Shown piece by piece: positions 1-10,329 of a stretch of DNA of 40,000 bases. The notes under the pieces are model-generated. The model searched no databases. It was not told the origin of the DNA and worked only from the letters and a program-made list of their open reading frames with translations. The number at the start of each line of letters is the position of its first letter. Position 1 is the stretch's first letter. Source of the stretch: Chrysomallon squamiferum (taxonomy: Eukaryota; Mollusca; Gastropoda; Neomphalida; Peltospiridae); assembly GCA_012295275.1 (NCBI GenBank), contig CM022666.1, positions 8,604,423-8,644,422 on the forward strand, given 5' to 3'. Position numbers and translations under genes: made by a program.

Positions 1-160
1 GAGGTGGGAATAAAAGAAGAAAACGAAAGCAGCAGAAGTCATATTTTTTGATAACGTGATATGGGGGTAAAGCAGGTTTCAGTAAATACATTTGAGGAAA
101 GACGAGATTGTGTGATAGCAAGACGAGATCGTATCAAGATTTCCATATCTTTCGCGGTTC

Positions 161-161
<1 letters not shown>

Positions 162-229
<68 letters not shown>

Positions 230-242
230 GTAATTATATGTG

Positions 243-283
<41 letters not shown>
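162..283. repeat. (TAA)n microsatellite, interrupted
   Basis: Near-perfect TAA trinucleotide array, broken once near 230-242 by a short TAGTAATTATATG interruption. It produces a poly-asparagine frame on the plus strand that should not be read as protein. Confidence 0.97.
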
Positions 284-284
<1 letters not shown>

Positions 285-352
285 TATGATTTATAACGCT
301 GATAATGACCGGACTATTATTTTCAAATGTTGACGAAACTATATAATAAAGT

Positions 353-367
353 GGAGTTGTCTCCCTT
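353..367. repeat. GGAGTTRYCTCCCTT motif, copy 1
   Basis: GGAGTTGTCTCCCTT. A 13/15 match occurs at 24668-24682. The GGAG and CTCC ends are self-complementary. From memory, motifs of this form recur in molluscan genomes; that link is inference, and it is one reason the window looks molluscan. The rest of 284-500 is AT-rich unique sequence with no other recognisable feature. Confidence 0.4.
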
Positions 368-497
368 ATACCGCTTTTAAATAAACAGAATCGCTGTCGA
401 CAACAATAAACAGATCAGTTTGGTTAGTAATACGCACGCACTCATGCCTTTATATACTTATGTATATTTTGCTTATATATCTAGATATATTTTTATC

Positions 498-500
<3 letters not shown>

Positions 501-551
<51 letters not shown>
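501..551. repeat. (GA)n microsatellite
   Basis: Perfect purine AG dinucleotide run of about 51 bp, followed at 581-606 by a short (TG)n tract. The stretch 607-1130 is AT-rich unique DNA in which I see no gene or motif. Confidence 0.98.
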
Positions 552-555
<4 letters not shown>

Positions 556-1129
556 GATGGAATCAAGATTTTTTTTCACTGTGTGTGTGTGTTTGTGTGT
601 GTGTCTTTGTAGGCGTGTGCGGATATCGTGTGCATGAATGTATGAAGATGTATTTGCGTGTGAAAGATGAAGAAGAAAAAACGAAATCGAGAGAGAAAGA
701 CATAAAAATTAGACAACAGCTTCTACAGACTTTGTGAACAAACTCAAACATACACCTTTTTTTTGGACGTTAAATTCACAATCGATCCGTAACTACCAAT
801 TATTTATTAATCATGTTTAAGATATGCGGCGATGGGAATGGAACTCCAGTCTTAAAATTTCCATTTTCTCAAGCTGCTGCGAAATCCCACAGCATTATCC
901 ATCAAAGATTTACATCCAGATAAAAATAATTATAATAAGAAGAAATTTCAGAATCAACAAAGACTTGTTTATCATTTTACATCATCTCTCCCTGGAAGAG
1001 AATTATAAATTAGGCAACAACTTAAAAAAGAAGACTCAAGCATGACTGCAGCCATGTTTGGAATATCGGTCACGCTCGACCGATCTCGTAAATGCAATTT
1101 ATTGTGTCGCTTTTGAAAACGTTGATTAG

Positions 1130-1370
1130 AAATAAGAACTTTAGATTGAAGTCTTAACTTCTATTCTGTTCACTGACGTCGTCTGCTCGCTGGAGCGGCG
1201 TGTAATTCGGGACGGGCGCTTTTGAAGACGAAACGAGCCCAACACGTCGTTATTTCCTCAGACGCGGTTCACGTCATCCATACAGCGACCACAAGACGAA
1301 CTAATGACAGCTAATACCCCTCGCTGAATGTTGTCGCGTTCCACTGACGCAGATGAATGACGAGAGAGTC
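1130..1370. other. Unique CpG-containing island
   Basis: Marked shift in composition: many CpG dinucleotides and no simple repeat, flanked by AT-rich DNA. It contains a TGACGTCG site near 1175 (CRE-like) and several GACG/ACGAAAC words. No open frame has coding character. It could be a regulatory element or an old repeat remnant; the sequence alone cannot separate these. Confidence 0.4.
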
Positions 1371-1591
1371 TATATTAAAAAAAAATATAATTATTTTGTG
1401 GAGTAATTTTATCTTGTACCTATCAATTAGACATGCGCTGGGAAGCGGTGCGCGGAGAAACATGACGGAATGTACGTAAAGGAAGAACGCGGCCTGAGAA
1501 CACAGTATACAACAAACCAAAAAACTAAATAAAAAACTAATAATAATAATAAAAATAATAATCAAAGTTAGGAATAATAGTAATATTAATA

Positions 1592-1626
1592 ATAGTAAGA
1601 AGAAGAAGAAGAAAAAGAAGAAGAAA
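1592..1626. repeat. (GAA)n degenerate tract
   Basis: AAGAAGAAG run on the plus strand, preceded by AAT-rich sequence. Together with the (TA)n array that follows, it creates low-complexity open frames on the minus strand that I regard as spurious. Confidence 0.85.
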
Positions 1627-1685
1627 ATCAACAACAATACAAATGGAAAAAAGACTGAATACAAATACATAGGCAATACAACAAT

Positions 1686-1832
<147 letters not shown>

Positions 1833-1839
1833 TAGATAC

Positions 1840-2165
1840 ATAAATACGTACGTACATACATTGGTAGATACATACGTATAATATTTTGTTATGTAATATA
1901 CAGAGGTATGCGACAGTTACATATATATATGCATATATATTATGTAGTTATGTACGTATGTATGTATGTACACACACAGACACTCACATATATACATATT
2001 CCTACATATATATATATATATATTTGTAGCATCAGTTTATATAAAAGCTTAAATAAGCGTGGGAACACACACACACACACACACACACGCATACACTTAT
2101 AGGGACATACACACCACGCAGACACTTATACGGACACACATACAGAACACACACTCACACATACA
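1840..2165. repeat. Compound TATG / CA / TA low-complexity tract
   Basis: Mixed ATGT tetranucleotides, short (TA)n at about 2008-2024, and (CA)n at about 2066-2088 continuing as degenerate CACA words. No unique sequence of note. Confidence 0.9.
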
Positions 2166-2195
2166 ACACATCTCTTCATGGTTTTATTAAATGTG

Positions 2196-2360
2196 AAGTC
2201 AGGTGTAAATATTTACAGGCTGGTAACACAGCGACGAGGAGAGTGGGTACACGGCGACTTTGCGGCTTTGTGGAATGTGCTGATTAACTTTTACTAGTCT
2301 GGAGATACCTGTTATCGTAGTGGCAGATTTTCCACCAAGCTGATTTGAAAAATTATTTGT
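2196..2360 (-). other. Short unique segment with weak minus-strand open frame
   Basis: On the minus strand the open frame ends at a TGA near 2199. Its last 40 or so codons have normal amino-acid variety, unlike the low-complexity part upstream (2370-2730), which is purine/pyrimidine-biased sequence. The frame includes residues such as GKSATTITGISRLVKVNQ. No domain is recognised and no clear splice acceptor is seen. Could be a decayed exon or chance. Confidence 0.15.
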
Positions 2361-2749
2361 TAATTTCCTTATTTCTTGCCATATTTGTTTTTCTTTTGTT
2401 TTCTTTTTCTTTTTTTTGTTGCGTTTTTCGTGACTGAATCTCTGTCTACCATTGTTTATTTCTTTAACATTAAATTTAGTTATATTGACAAAATCAACTA
2501 TCGAAGTGAGATAGAAAGACAGAAAATGAATCGTAGAGAAACACGTAGAAAGACGACACAGCGAGAAAAAGATAAACAGAGGAATGGAGACATTTACAGT
2601 TATATACGATAGAGAACGAGAGAAAAAGACACATATACAGCGAGACAAACGACAAAAAGAAAACGATGGAGAGAGAGGGGGAAAAAAGAGAGAAATTAAG
2701 AGAAATATATATAATAAATAACCGTACACAAAAATTCGGATCGTAAAGA

Positions 2750-2822
2750 GAAATCAGATTCTGGGTGTTGAACTGAATACCTACCGGTCTTAATACTGAC
2801 TCTAACCACTGCACTTGATGTA
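2750..2822 (-). repeat. tRNA-like head of a decayed SINE or tRNA pseudogene
   Basis: On the minus strand, a box-A-like stretch (AGTGCAGTGGTTAGAG, about 2800-2816) is followed 27 bp later by GTTCAACAC (2765-2773). The latter fits the box-B consensus GWTCRANNC. Order and spacing fit an internal pol III promoter. I cannot fold a convincing cloverleaf, so this is not a functional tRNA call. Sequence downstream on the minus strand becomes pyrimidine-rich without a clear tail. Confidence 0.4.
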
Positions 2823-3110
2823 CTCACGTGTTATTTCACAGAGATACAATTTATCATATTTGGCCGGGTAATCATGTGATATTATTTCTGACGTTTATTA
2901 ATATTAGTAGTAACTTTAATATAACTTTCTGTGTCAGGTAATAAGAATTTGTTAAATCTGACAACAGAAAATCATTGGTTGTTAAGGAGCTTTTGTTTAT
3001 CTACGTCTTCCAGATTTATCTCACACCTCATATACCAGACAAGATAAATCTAGTTAAATATAAACATGTATTAGGCAGTTTATCGATGATATATTACATA
3101 TAATTTTAAA

Positions 3111-3145
3111 CTTACATATATGTATGTATATATGTGTGTATGTGC

Positions 3146-3176
<31 letters not shown>

Positions 3177-3410
3177 TGTATGTATTTATGTATGTATGTA
3201 TGTATGTATGTATGTATGTATGTATGTATATACACAGACATAAATATTAAAAATACGTACAATCATACATATACACATACACATGCGTACATTCATATAC
3301 ATATACACAAACAGGCGTACACACACATACACACTCATATATACACACTCATACATACACAACAGATACACACAGTCAAATGCACGCAAGCACGCACACA
3401 CAAAATAATA
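3111..3410. repeat. (TATG)n array grading into CA-rich tract
   Basis: Tetranucleotide array, best at 3149-3227, then ACAC/ATAC-rich sequence to about 3410. The adjacent 3411-3800 is A-rich unique sequence with no recognisable feature. Confidence 0.95.
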
Positions 3411-3815
3411 ATAAAAAATAACTCAATGAAACAACAACACCACATCACGTACCACACACACACAAATTATTACCACAAAACAACAAAACCCAAACAATAC
3501 TGCAACCCGAAATGACGTAAAAGACATCACCAAACAAACAATTTTCTTTACATTTATTCAGACTATGATCACATCTGCCTCTAAATCTTCTGCCATCTTC
3601 ATTTCATTATCGAAAGAAAAAAAAGAGTGAGAGATCAGGAAAAGAAGTAAAACTAAATCTCTGAGAGAATACGACGAACATGAAATCAATTTACTCTAAA
3701 TTTAAGATCTCTGAAGACAATCGGAAAAGCAAACATTGTTCAATTTAAAGACATTTGCTGCGAGTGAAAATCCTTATCTTCTAGGTAAATGTTCTTTAGA
3801 AGTTTCGCCGGCTCT

Positions 3816-4073
3816 TCAAAAGGTTTTCAATTTCGCGTAATTGCCCAGTATGTACTGTTCTTCTTTAACTAACTTCAGTATCGACATCTTGAAAGGAATC
3901 TGTTTCAGAGCCACGTGATCGAGGCCGGAAGCAGACTGCACGCGCTGCACGTTCTCGTAAAGACGTTTTAAAAAAAAAAGCCGATACTGTTCAGGCGGTG
4001 TGAGACTGCTAGGTGGAGTGTTTGCAGGTTGAAACGTAACCGTGTCGGTGATGATGTGGAAACTTTTCACAAA
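3816..4073 (-). CDS. Candidate terminal coding exon, protein not recognised
   Basis: A minus-strand frame of about 85 codons ends in TGA at 3816-3818. It is the most protein-like frame in the window: mixed composition, varied synonymous codons, and a Pro-rich start (PPSSLTPPEQ) leading to a basic, probably helical segment (LKRLYENVQRV) and a Lys-rich C-terminus (ILKLVKEEQY). There is no ATG near the start. A CAG at 4074-4076 directly precedes the first codon, and an in-frame TGA lies a few codons further upstream, which fits an internal acceptor and a last exon. The acceptor's pyrimidine tract is weak. A run of ten A on the plus strand (3970-3979) lies inside the frame and encodes Leu-Phe-Phe-Leu, so an indel there would break the reading. 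I do not recognise the family. No partner exon was found upstream (to higher coordinates). A pseudogene fragment is the main alternative. Confidence 0.42.
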   Translation of the reverse strand, partial: FVKSFHIITDTVTFQPANTPPSSLTPPEQYRLFFLKRLYENVQRVQSASGLDHVALKQIPFKMSILKLVKEEQYILGNYAKLKTF

Positions 4074-4282
4074 CTGATTTTTATACGTAACACCAACTCA
4101 GACGCGAATCTTCATGAATGTACAACAGATTTATACCTCAGCCAATGTCCTCGATTATCAAAATTAGCTATACCACTTTTTAAATAAGAACTTTTACATT
4201 TCATATACAGCAGGTGGAATGATAAAAAAGGCAATAGGTGCCATTATTGGTAATCGAGCCTTGGTCAACCATACAACAAGCG

Positions 4283-4437
4283 AGTTTGGATCCACCTATT
4301 ACACCCGTTATTATGGTCACACTTATTGCCTCCATTTATTACAGATCCACTTTTTGTCCCAATTTATTATGGATCTAATTTTTATTATTATTATTATCTT
4401 TTTTTTTTACCCGTTATTAAGGATACACTTACTGCAC
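4283..4437. repeat. Degenerate 28-bp tandem repeat
   Basis: Three consecutive 28-bp units start at 4302, 4330 and 4358. They share a layout of ACCCGTTTATTATGG followed by an ATCCACTT-like half. After a TTA/poly-T insertion (about 4386-4408) a fourth unit starts at 4409. A partial unit precedes 4302. Copies are diverged, so this is an old array. Confidence 0.6.
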
Positions 4438-4439
4438 CC

Positions 4440-4720
4440 AGTCCTGTTCAAATTATATCTCTGTTTTGACTACCGCGGAAATAAAATCACAGTTATTTTA
4501 AACCATAAGCATAACACAGGAATGTTGTTTCAAAATATCATTGTCAGGTCCCAGTTTACTCAGCCAAGTCTTGCAAAAACAAAATCTGCCAAAGGTAATT
4601 TCAAAATTGGCTCCTTGTTTCACCGATCGCACCCGATGACACGGAAAAGCGCGGGGATTGTCACGTGGCACGTGGTCCTGGTTGAAATCGACGATTTAAT
4701 GTTGTAATGGACATCGTCAA
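4440..4720. other. Unique island with tandem E-boxes
   Basis: Non-repetitive segment with two CACGTG E-boxes one base apart (4662-4667 and 4669-4674). A plus-strand frame remains open across it to 4707, but that frame begins inside the 28-bp repeats and crosses poly-T, so I do not call a gene. Regulatory or decayed coding sequence are both possible. Confidence 0.35.
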
Positions 4721-4796
4721 GGTAAATATAAATTGTTGTCTTTGTCAACACGCAGGTAAAATAATCTACGAATCAGTCGATCGAAGCATGGACGAC

Positions 4797-5383
4797 AGCA
4801 GAAAGAATGACTGAATGACAGAATGAGAGTGAGTGTGAGAAAGTGAGAGACTGACTGACAGAGTGAGAGTGAGAGTGTGAGAAAGTGAGAATGAATGATA
4901 GAGCAAGTGTGTGAGAAAGTGAGAATGATAGACTGACTGAGTGACAGAGTGAGAGTGTGAGAAAGAGAAAGTGAGAGACTGAATGACAGAGTGAGAGTGA
5001 GAGTGTGAGAAAGTGAGAATGAATGATAGAGCAAGTGTGTGAGAAAGTGAGAATGATAGACTGACTGAGTGACAGAGTGAGAGTGTGAGAAAGAGAAAGT
5101 GATAGACTGAATGACAGAGTGAGAGTGAGAATGTGAGAAAGTGAGAATGATAGACTGAGTGACAGAGTGAGAGTGAGTGTGTGAGAAAGTGAGAATGATA
5201 GACTGAGTGACAGAGTGAGAGTGAGTGTGTGAGAAAGTGAGAATGATAGACTGAGTGACATAGTGAGAGTGAGTGTGTGAGAAAGTGAGAATGATAGACT
5301 GAATGACAGAGTGAGGGTGAGTGTGTGAGAAAGTGAGAATGATAGACTGAGTGATAGAGTGAGAGTGAGTGTGTGAGAAAGAA
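4797..5383. repeat. 48-bp GA-rich minisatellite with 128-bp higher-order copy
   Basis: Tandem GTGAGAAAGTGAGAATGATA-containing units at 48-bp spacing (for example 5181 to 5229). In the proximal part, a longer block is repeated 128 bp apart (GAGCAAGTGTGTGAG at 4901 and 5029). Because 48 is a multiple of three, the minus strand stays open as a 16-residue Ser/Leu/His/Thr repeat; this is a consequence of the unit length and not evidence of a gene. Confidence 0.92.
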
Positions 5384-5384
5384 T

Positions 5385-5400
5385 GTTACATGTCTGTAAC
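5385..5400. other. Short hairpin at purine/pyrimidine strand switch
   Basis: GTTACA, loop TGTC, then TGTAAC: a perfect 6-bp stem with a 4-nt loop, exactly where the GA-rich minisatellite ends and the CT-rich segment begins. Confidence 0.7.
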
Positions 5401-5600
5401 AATCATATTCATTATCTCTTTCTTTCTCTCCTTCCTATAAATCTCTATCATTTAATCTTTATGACTCATTTTCTCATTCAGTATATCCCTCTTTCTCTCA
5501 CGCACTCTCTCTATCTCTCTCTTTATCGCTCATTCCTTCTCACACACTCACTCTCTCACTATCACTCACTCAGTCTATCACTCTCGTTTTCTCACAAACA
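5401..5600. repeat. Pyrimidine-rich arm opposing the GA minisatellite
   Basis: CT-rich sequence including words such as CACACACTCACTCTCTCAC and AGTCTATCACTCTC, which are reverse-complement relatives of the minisatellite units to the left. It looks like an inverted, diverged copy of that array. Confidence 0.55.
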
Positions 5601-5857
5601 TAAAGAAAAAAAAGACAGAACAGACATAAATAGTGAAAGATACAAAATAGACACAAAATCGGTTGTTTATTTATAAACACTACAAAAACAAACCATTCAC
5701 AAAATCTGATCTGGCGCTAAAATAAACTATGGAAAACAAAAAAACAGCAACAAACAAATATACAAACAGACCAACAAACAAACGAACAAATAAATAAATA
5801 CATAAATAACAAATATGCGACCAAAGTATGAAACCAACCAACCAACAAACAAACAAA

Positions 5858-5888
<31 letters not shown>

Positions 5889-6111
5889 ATAGCAGTTAAA
5901 AAAAATAATAATAAAAATAATTTTTTTTTTTATTATTAAATTAGACGATAATAATCCTGATAATCTGTTTTATTTACCTACAGTTTGACAAGTGACAGTT
6001 TGATTATAAAACTCGTTTTATTAGTCATCCGAGCCTACGATTTTATTAATAGAAACACTTTACGTGCAGGAGAAAATATTCTAAAATAATCTCTCAAAAT
6101 GTGACAGATAC

Positions 6112-6114
<3 letters not shown>
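5600..6114. repeat. A-rich segment with (AAAT)n and (AAAC)n
   Basis: AAAC and AAAT tetranucleotide tracts, best (AAAT)n at about 5847-5891, then AT-rich unique DNA from 5940. No gene seen. Confidence 0.85.

Positions 6115-6187
<73 letters not shown>
6115..6187. repeat. (GA)n microsatellite
   Basis: Perfect purine dinucleotide array of about 73 bp. Confidence 0.98.
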
Positions 6188-6192
<5 letters not shown>

Positions 6193-6410
6193 GACAGGTA
6201 GACAGCTAGGTAATTAGACACCTTGGTTAAAATTAAACAAACAAAACAAAAACAAAAATATTTTGGAATATAATATACTCATTTTAACAATACCACACTT
6301 CTACAAATGATAAGACAGAGGAAACACAATTAGCAGAAAGTGTTCTGTTATACACACGCAATAGGAGAACGCATACGAGGTACTTTGATAAATCATTTAC
6401 AGAAGTAACT

Positions 6411-6495
6411 GGATTGTTTCCCCGAAGGGGATTCGAACCTACTGCCCACCATGTCCTGTACAAACACTACATTCTGCCTTCTCGTCACTGAAAGT
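6411..6495 (-). repeat. tRNA-like SINE head or tRNA pseudogene with UUCG hairpin
   Basis: The minus strand carries GGTTCGAATCC (core GTTCGAATC, 6430-6438), a perfect box-B match. A poor box-A-like TGACGAGAAGG lies at 6477-6487. Immediately 3' of box B is CCCCTTCGGGG (6420-6430), which can form a stem closed by a C(UUCG)G tetraloop. The T-stem pairs poorly, so an intact tRNA is unlikely. Confidence 0.45.
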
Positions 6496-6499
6496 TTTA

Positions 6500-6790
6500 A
6501 AATATCTCGCATTTTCTCTTTAATGAGGGCGAGGGATGAAATCTCGAGTATGTGGTCAGGACAAAACTGGGTGGGGGTCTCTCCACCCAGTTACTCAACT
6601 CTTGTTTGTAAACAGGTGTTGACCAAAGGTGACACACGTGTGACTAGGGAAGAGACATCGGGATCAAGGGGTGGGGAATTTCCTACAGGAGCAAAAGTGA
6701 TCCCTTAACACCTGTCGAAGGGTTTAAGAGGATTATGGGATTAGCGGATAAGCCGTTTCAGTCGCGCAGAGTGTAGCGGTGGGGGAAATG
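6500..6790. other. Unique island with strong inverted repeat
   Basis: AACTGGGTGG (6565-6574) and CCACCCAGTT (6583-6592) form a perfect 10-bp inverted repeat with an 8-nt spacer; G-U pairs could extend it in RNA. Further on, CACACGTGTG (6633-6642) is a palindromic E-box. A plus-strand frame (6451-6708) spans the island but starts in the tRNA-like segment and shows no domain; I do not call it. Confidence 0.45.
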
Positions 6791-6959
6791 TTACAACACT
6801 TTATGCTGTGTTGAGAGAGAAGCTGTTTGGTTGTATATGTGACAATACCAGGAATTTTATAGTTACATTCAAAACCGCAGTAGAAGTGAAATATCCAAGT
6901 TTTAGTAAATTTAGCAGCATACACGTGCCTATATAAACACATTCATGCACGAGTGGGCG

Positions 6960-7400
6960 CTTTCACACACACGCACAAACATGTATGTGTACATTATATA
7001 ATACATACACATACATACACAGATATAAATAGGAAGATAGTTAATATACTCAAATGTTTATTATGTGTTTCACGTACATATTTTCATAGATAAACCTATG
7101 TATATATATATAGAGAAAGAGAGAGAGAGTGTCACTGAAAAAGGAGACATTAAAAAGAAATAAATACTAACAATGATAAAATAATTTAAAAAAGAAATAA
7201 ATAACAAAATAAGGAAAAGATTAAGAATATAATTAAACTAGAGGTAAAGAGAATAGAAAATATAGTAATATACAGTTACAGAGATCAAGGTAACAAAGAA
7301 AGAAAGAAACAACAAACAAACAACAAACAAACAAACAAACAAACAAACATATAATAAATAAATAAATAAATATTTTCAAAAGTCTAAATGTCATTGAGTT
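6960..7400. repeat. Low-complexity CA/TA and AAAC/AAAT tracts
   Basis: ACATACAC-rich sequence to 7025, then A-rich DNA ending in (AAAC)n and (AAAT)n at about 7310-7370. Unique parts between these show nothing recognisable. Confidence 0.8.
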
Positions 7401-7619
7401 AGATTTTACGAAAATTCTGAATACACGAGTTCTCTCCCTTCGTACGTTAATTTACAATATTTTGTAGGAGCAAAGTTGCACAGGAGTATTAGTGTGTGCA
7501 TGTAAAAAACAGAACAGCTACAACAGTACCAGCAATAGCATGACCATTGATTTGAACAGAAAACGTACGTGCGTTTGTGTGTGTGAGATGTTTGTATGTA
7601 CACATCTAACTATCCGTGT

Positions 7620-7662
7620 ATGAGTTTATGTATATAAAAGTATGTGTGTGTGTATGAATATA

Positions 7663-7715
<53 letters not shown>

Positions 7716-7760
7716 ATGTGTTTGTGTGTGTATAAGAGTATATGCATGCGTCTGTCTTTC
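7620..7760. repeat. (TG)n / (TA)n / TATG compound microsatellite
   Basis: Alternating TG runs flank a (TA)n core at about 7673-7701. A (GTCT)n mini-tract follows at about 7806-7823. Confidence 0.95.
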
Positions 7761-7839
7761 TGTCTCTCTGTAAGTATGTGTCTATGTAAGTATAACAACT
7801 ACACTTCTGTCTGTCTGTCTGTCCACACTTTGATAAGAA

Positions 7840-8130
7840 CTACGACATTTGCACGGATCACTGCGACGGCACCTGCTGGCTTCCACCGCGTCGCCGTCAC
7901 CGTCATCAAAGTGGTTACGGCTGGATGCTTGGGGAACATCAACAACGACGTCTACATGCATGGGTTGTCACCGCAAGACGGTGATTAACGTGGACACGAA
8001 GGGAGTAACTCTATTGACTTTAATTGAAAGCTTTTGTCGTAATCACTGCAATTATATCCACGTTTATGGTTCGCCTAATTTCTTTGCCGTCCGAGGCAAC
8101 TCTATAATTATAGTCATAAGGTTCTGAAGA
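7840..8130. other. Unique CpG-containing island
   Basis: GC-richer, repeat-free segment with numerous CpG. Two plus-strand frames overlap in it, neither with a recognisable domain, and both begin in flanking sequence. Ends at a long poly-A. Candidate conserved non-coding element; conservation untested. Confidence 0.4.
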
Positions 8131-8146
8131 AAAAGAATAGCAGAAT

Positions 8147-8147
<1 letters not shown>

Positions 8148-8207
<60 letters not shown>

Positions 8208-8234
8208 GAATTTAAAAAAAAAAAAAAAAAAAAA
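8148..8234. repeat. Poly-A tract, interrupted
   Basis: About 52 consecutive A (8148-8199), a short GAAGAAAAGAATTT interruption, then a further A run to 8234. No element with target-site duplications could be identified upstream, so a retrotransposon tail cannot be claimed. Confidence 0.95.
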
Positions 8235-8733
8235 TTCTTCTTAAAAAGTTATTCAGAAATGTGACGTTGATTAAAGACGATGTTTTAAGTCGCAGTGTAA
8301 CGATGTGGGATATTGTGCTTAGCGTTTGAACAATGGTTTCGTTTCGAAGACAATTTTCCAAGCCGAAGCGTTTATTAATTAGCATGAAACGCGGCGTATA
8401 GCTGGCAGCGAGGCGGCGCACCGTCGTGAAGGGAAATACTTAAAGGAACTTCTGCTTCCTGTTTGGGGAGGATTTCGTAATTATAATTAATAACGTTTTG
8501 GGGGATGTTAATGCCTGGTTCAGTGCTTGATACTTTACTGTTAATTACCAGACACGACTGGTTAGTTTGCTGATAAAGTGAACAGATATTTTTATTAATT
8601 CAACAGCAGAAATTAGACGTTGTTGCAGTCGTTGCTACGAGGTCTATAAAATGGGTCAACGATTTCTACAACAACTACTGCTGTAATAAGTTTAATGATG
8701 ATAACAATGATGATGGTTATTATGAAGATGATA

Positions 8734-8735
<2 letters not shown>
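8235..8735. other. Unique island rich in homeodomain-type cores
   Basis: Repeat-free sequence with many TAAT cores (for example AATTATAATTAATAAC near 8478 and TTAATTACC near 8541). Such cores are frequent by chance in AT-rich DNA. No coding frame. Confidence 0.35.

Positions 8736-8804
<69 letters not shown>
8736..8804. repeat. (TC)n microsatellite
   Basis: Perfect pyrimidine dinucleotide array of about 69 bp. Confidence 0.98.
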
Positions 8805-8807
<3 letters not shown>

Positions 8808-9660
8808 TAATCGATTGTATTTTTTCTTTTTTTTTAACTGCAGATTCCAATAAAAACATTATTTTCTACCCCACTGAACATTTTCATTCTAATTTCACCC
8901 CCCACATCTCTCTTATCTCCCCTGGTAATGGCATCAAACGACTTTATCCGCGGTATTGTTTTCAAAGGGCGATAATTAAGTCTGGCCGCATTGTCGGGTC
9001 AACAGAGTTGTTTTTTCATACTTTAATAAATAAGATTTACTGTTTGCTATCGCCGGCTTCGATTCGCCATAACGAGATCACGCGTTCGCGAGATCTACCG
9101 AACACGACTGGAGGTTACGCTGCCAAGTTATCGTAACTTAATAAGTGTGATCTATTCTCGTCAATTCTCGCTCACTCGAGACTTTGGGCTGTTTTCATAA
9201 TTTTATGGAACAACCTCTTCTGCTGGTCGGCAACACCAATTTCGTATAATTGTATAATGGAGGGCTTTGTCATCGCTTGCAAGAAGGCCACTTTTGCATG
9301 TCCATGTTTACACTGATCTCCTAGCCAAAAGACGCTTTTCCGAACACTTTTTCGCGTTTAATTCAATTCGGCGGTGCCCGGGGGCTAGTTTCAACGCCGC
9401 GAACACGAATCAATTCAAATCGAGGCTACGAGTTTCTTTGCCGTCGTTTACTTTCCATTGCTACGTTATGACTACTTTGGAGCGCAGCTCGATCGAATTG
9501 CTTTTATGAAAATAATTCAAGGATTTCACGCGCATACCGTGGAATCCACTTGGCTGTTTTTCAACCTCTTCCAGCGCACACACCCCGGGGGTATGAACCG
9601 CAGGGTGAAACCAGCTCATATTGACACTGCCAACTTGCGCTTTGAAATATCAACACTGGG
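8805..9660. other. Longest unique island (about 850 bp)
   Basis: The longest stretch of complex, CpG-containing, microsatellite-free sequence in the window. CGAGATC is directly repeated at 9073-9079 and 9089-9095 around a CpG-rich core. Several short frames overlap on both strands (for example 9267-9509 and 9458-9694 plus, 9561-9878 minus), with no domain and no consistent frame, which argues against coding. Long uninterrupted complexity in such repeat-rich DNA is what purifying selection would leave. Confidence 0.45.
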
Positions 9661-10090
9661 CGAAAAAAAAAAGCATAAAAGAGAAAATACGTAAATAAAA
9701 GATTAGCAATATGTCGAAATCGTGTCGTTCTGTAGATTTCTGAAAGCGAAAAATTCAGTCCTGGTTGCGTCTCGAATGTAAATATTTGACAAGCAGTGAA
9801 ATAACAATGAGATATAAACGCAGAATTGCTTACCGAGTCAGAAGTAGGCTTAATTACTCTCGAATGCTGCTTGAACATTTATCGTTTGTTGCTACACCTG
9901 TGTGAGAAGGGAGACATCATTAGAACGTCAAACACTGTAATTAGAAAAATAATAATATGTGTGTAGATTCTAAAAGCTTAGAGAGAAAAGTAGCTCAACC
10001 ATTGTTTACAGTCTTCTGATCTGTGGAGACTTGCTTATGTATAAATGGATGTAAATTTAATGTATCAGTGTTAATGAATTAATTAACTTA
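9661..10090. other. AT-rich unique spacer
   Basis: No repeat array, palindrome or coding frame recognised. Confidence 0.6.
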
Positions 10091-10256
10091 TACACACACA
10101 TACATACATCTGTGTGTGTGTGTGTGTGTGTTTTATATATATATATATGAAACAACATATTTATTTATTTATATTGTTTTAATTTATATATTTAAGAAAT
10201 TAATTTTGCTTTTACGTATGCATGTTTGTATATGTATATGTATGCGTATATTTGTA

Positions 10257-10329
<73 letters not shown>

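Noticed and set aside
4219-4707. 162-codon plus-strand frame
   Set aside because: It starts near degenerate 28-bp repeats, crosses TTA and poly-T, and its composition changes abruptly. The last 80 codons remain a weak possibility.
4773-5402. A 209-codon minus-strand open frame rich in Ser, Leu, His and Thr
   Set aside because: It is the translation of the 48-bp minisatellite. The unit length is a multiple of three, so openness is automatic.
8148-8234. Poly-A as a retrotransposon tail
   Set aside because: No reverse transcriptase, no tRNA or 7SL-like head upstream, and no target-site duplication could be found.
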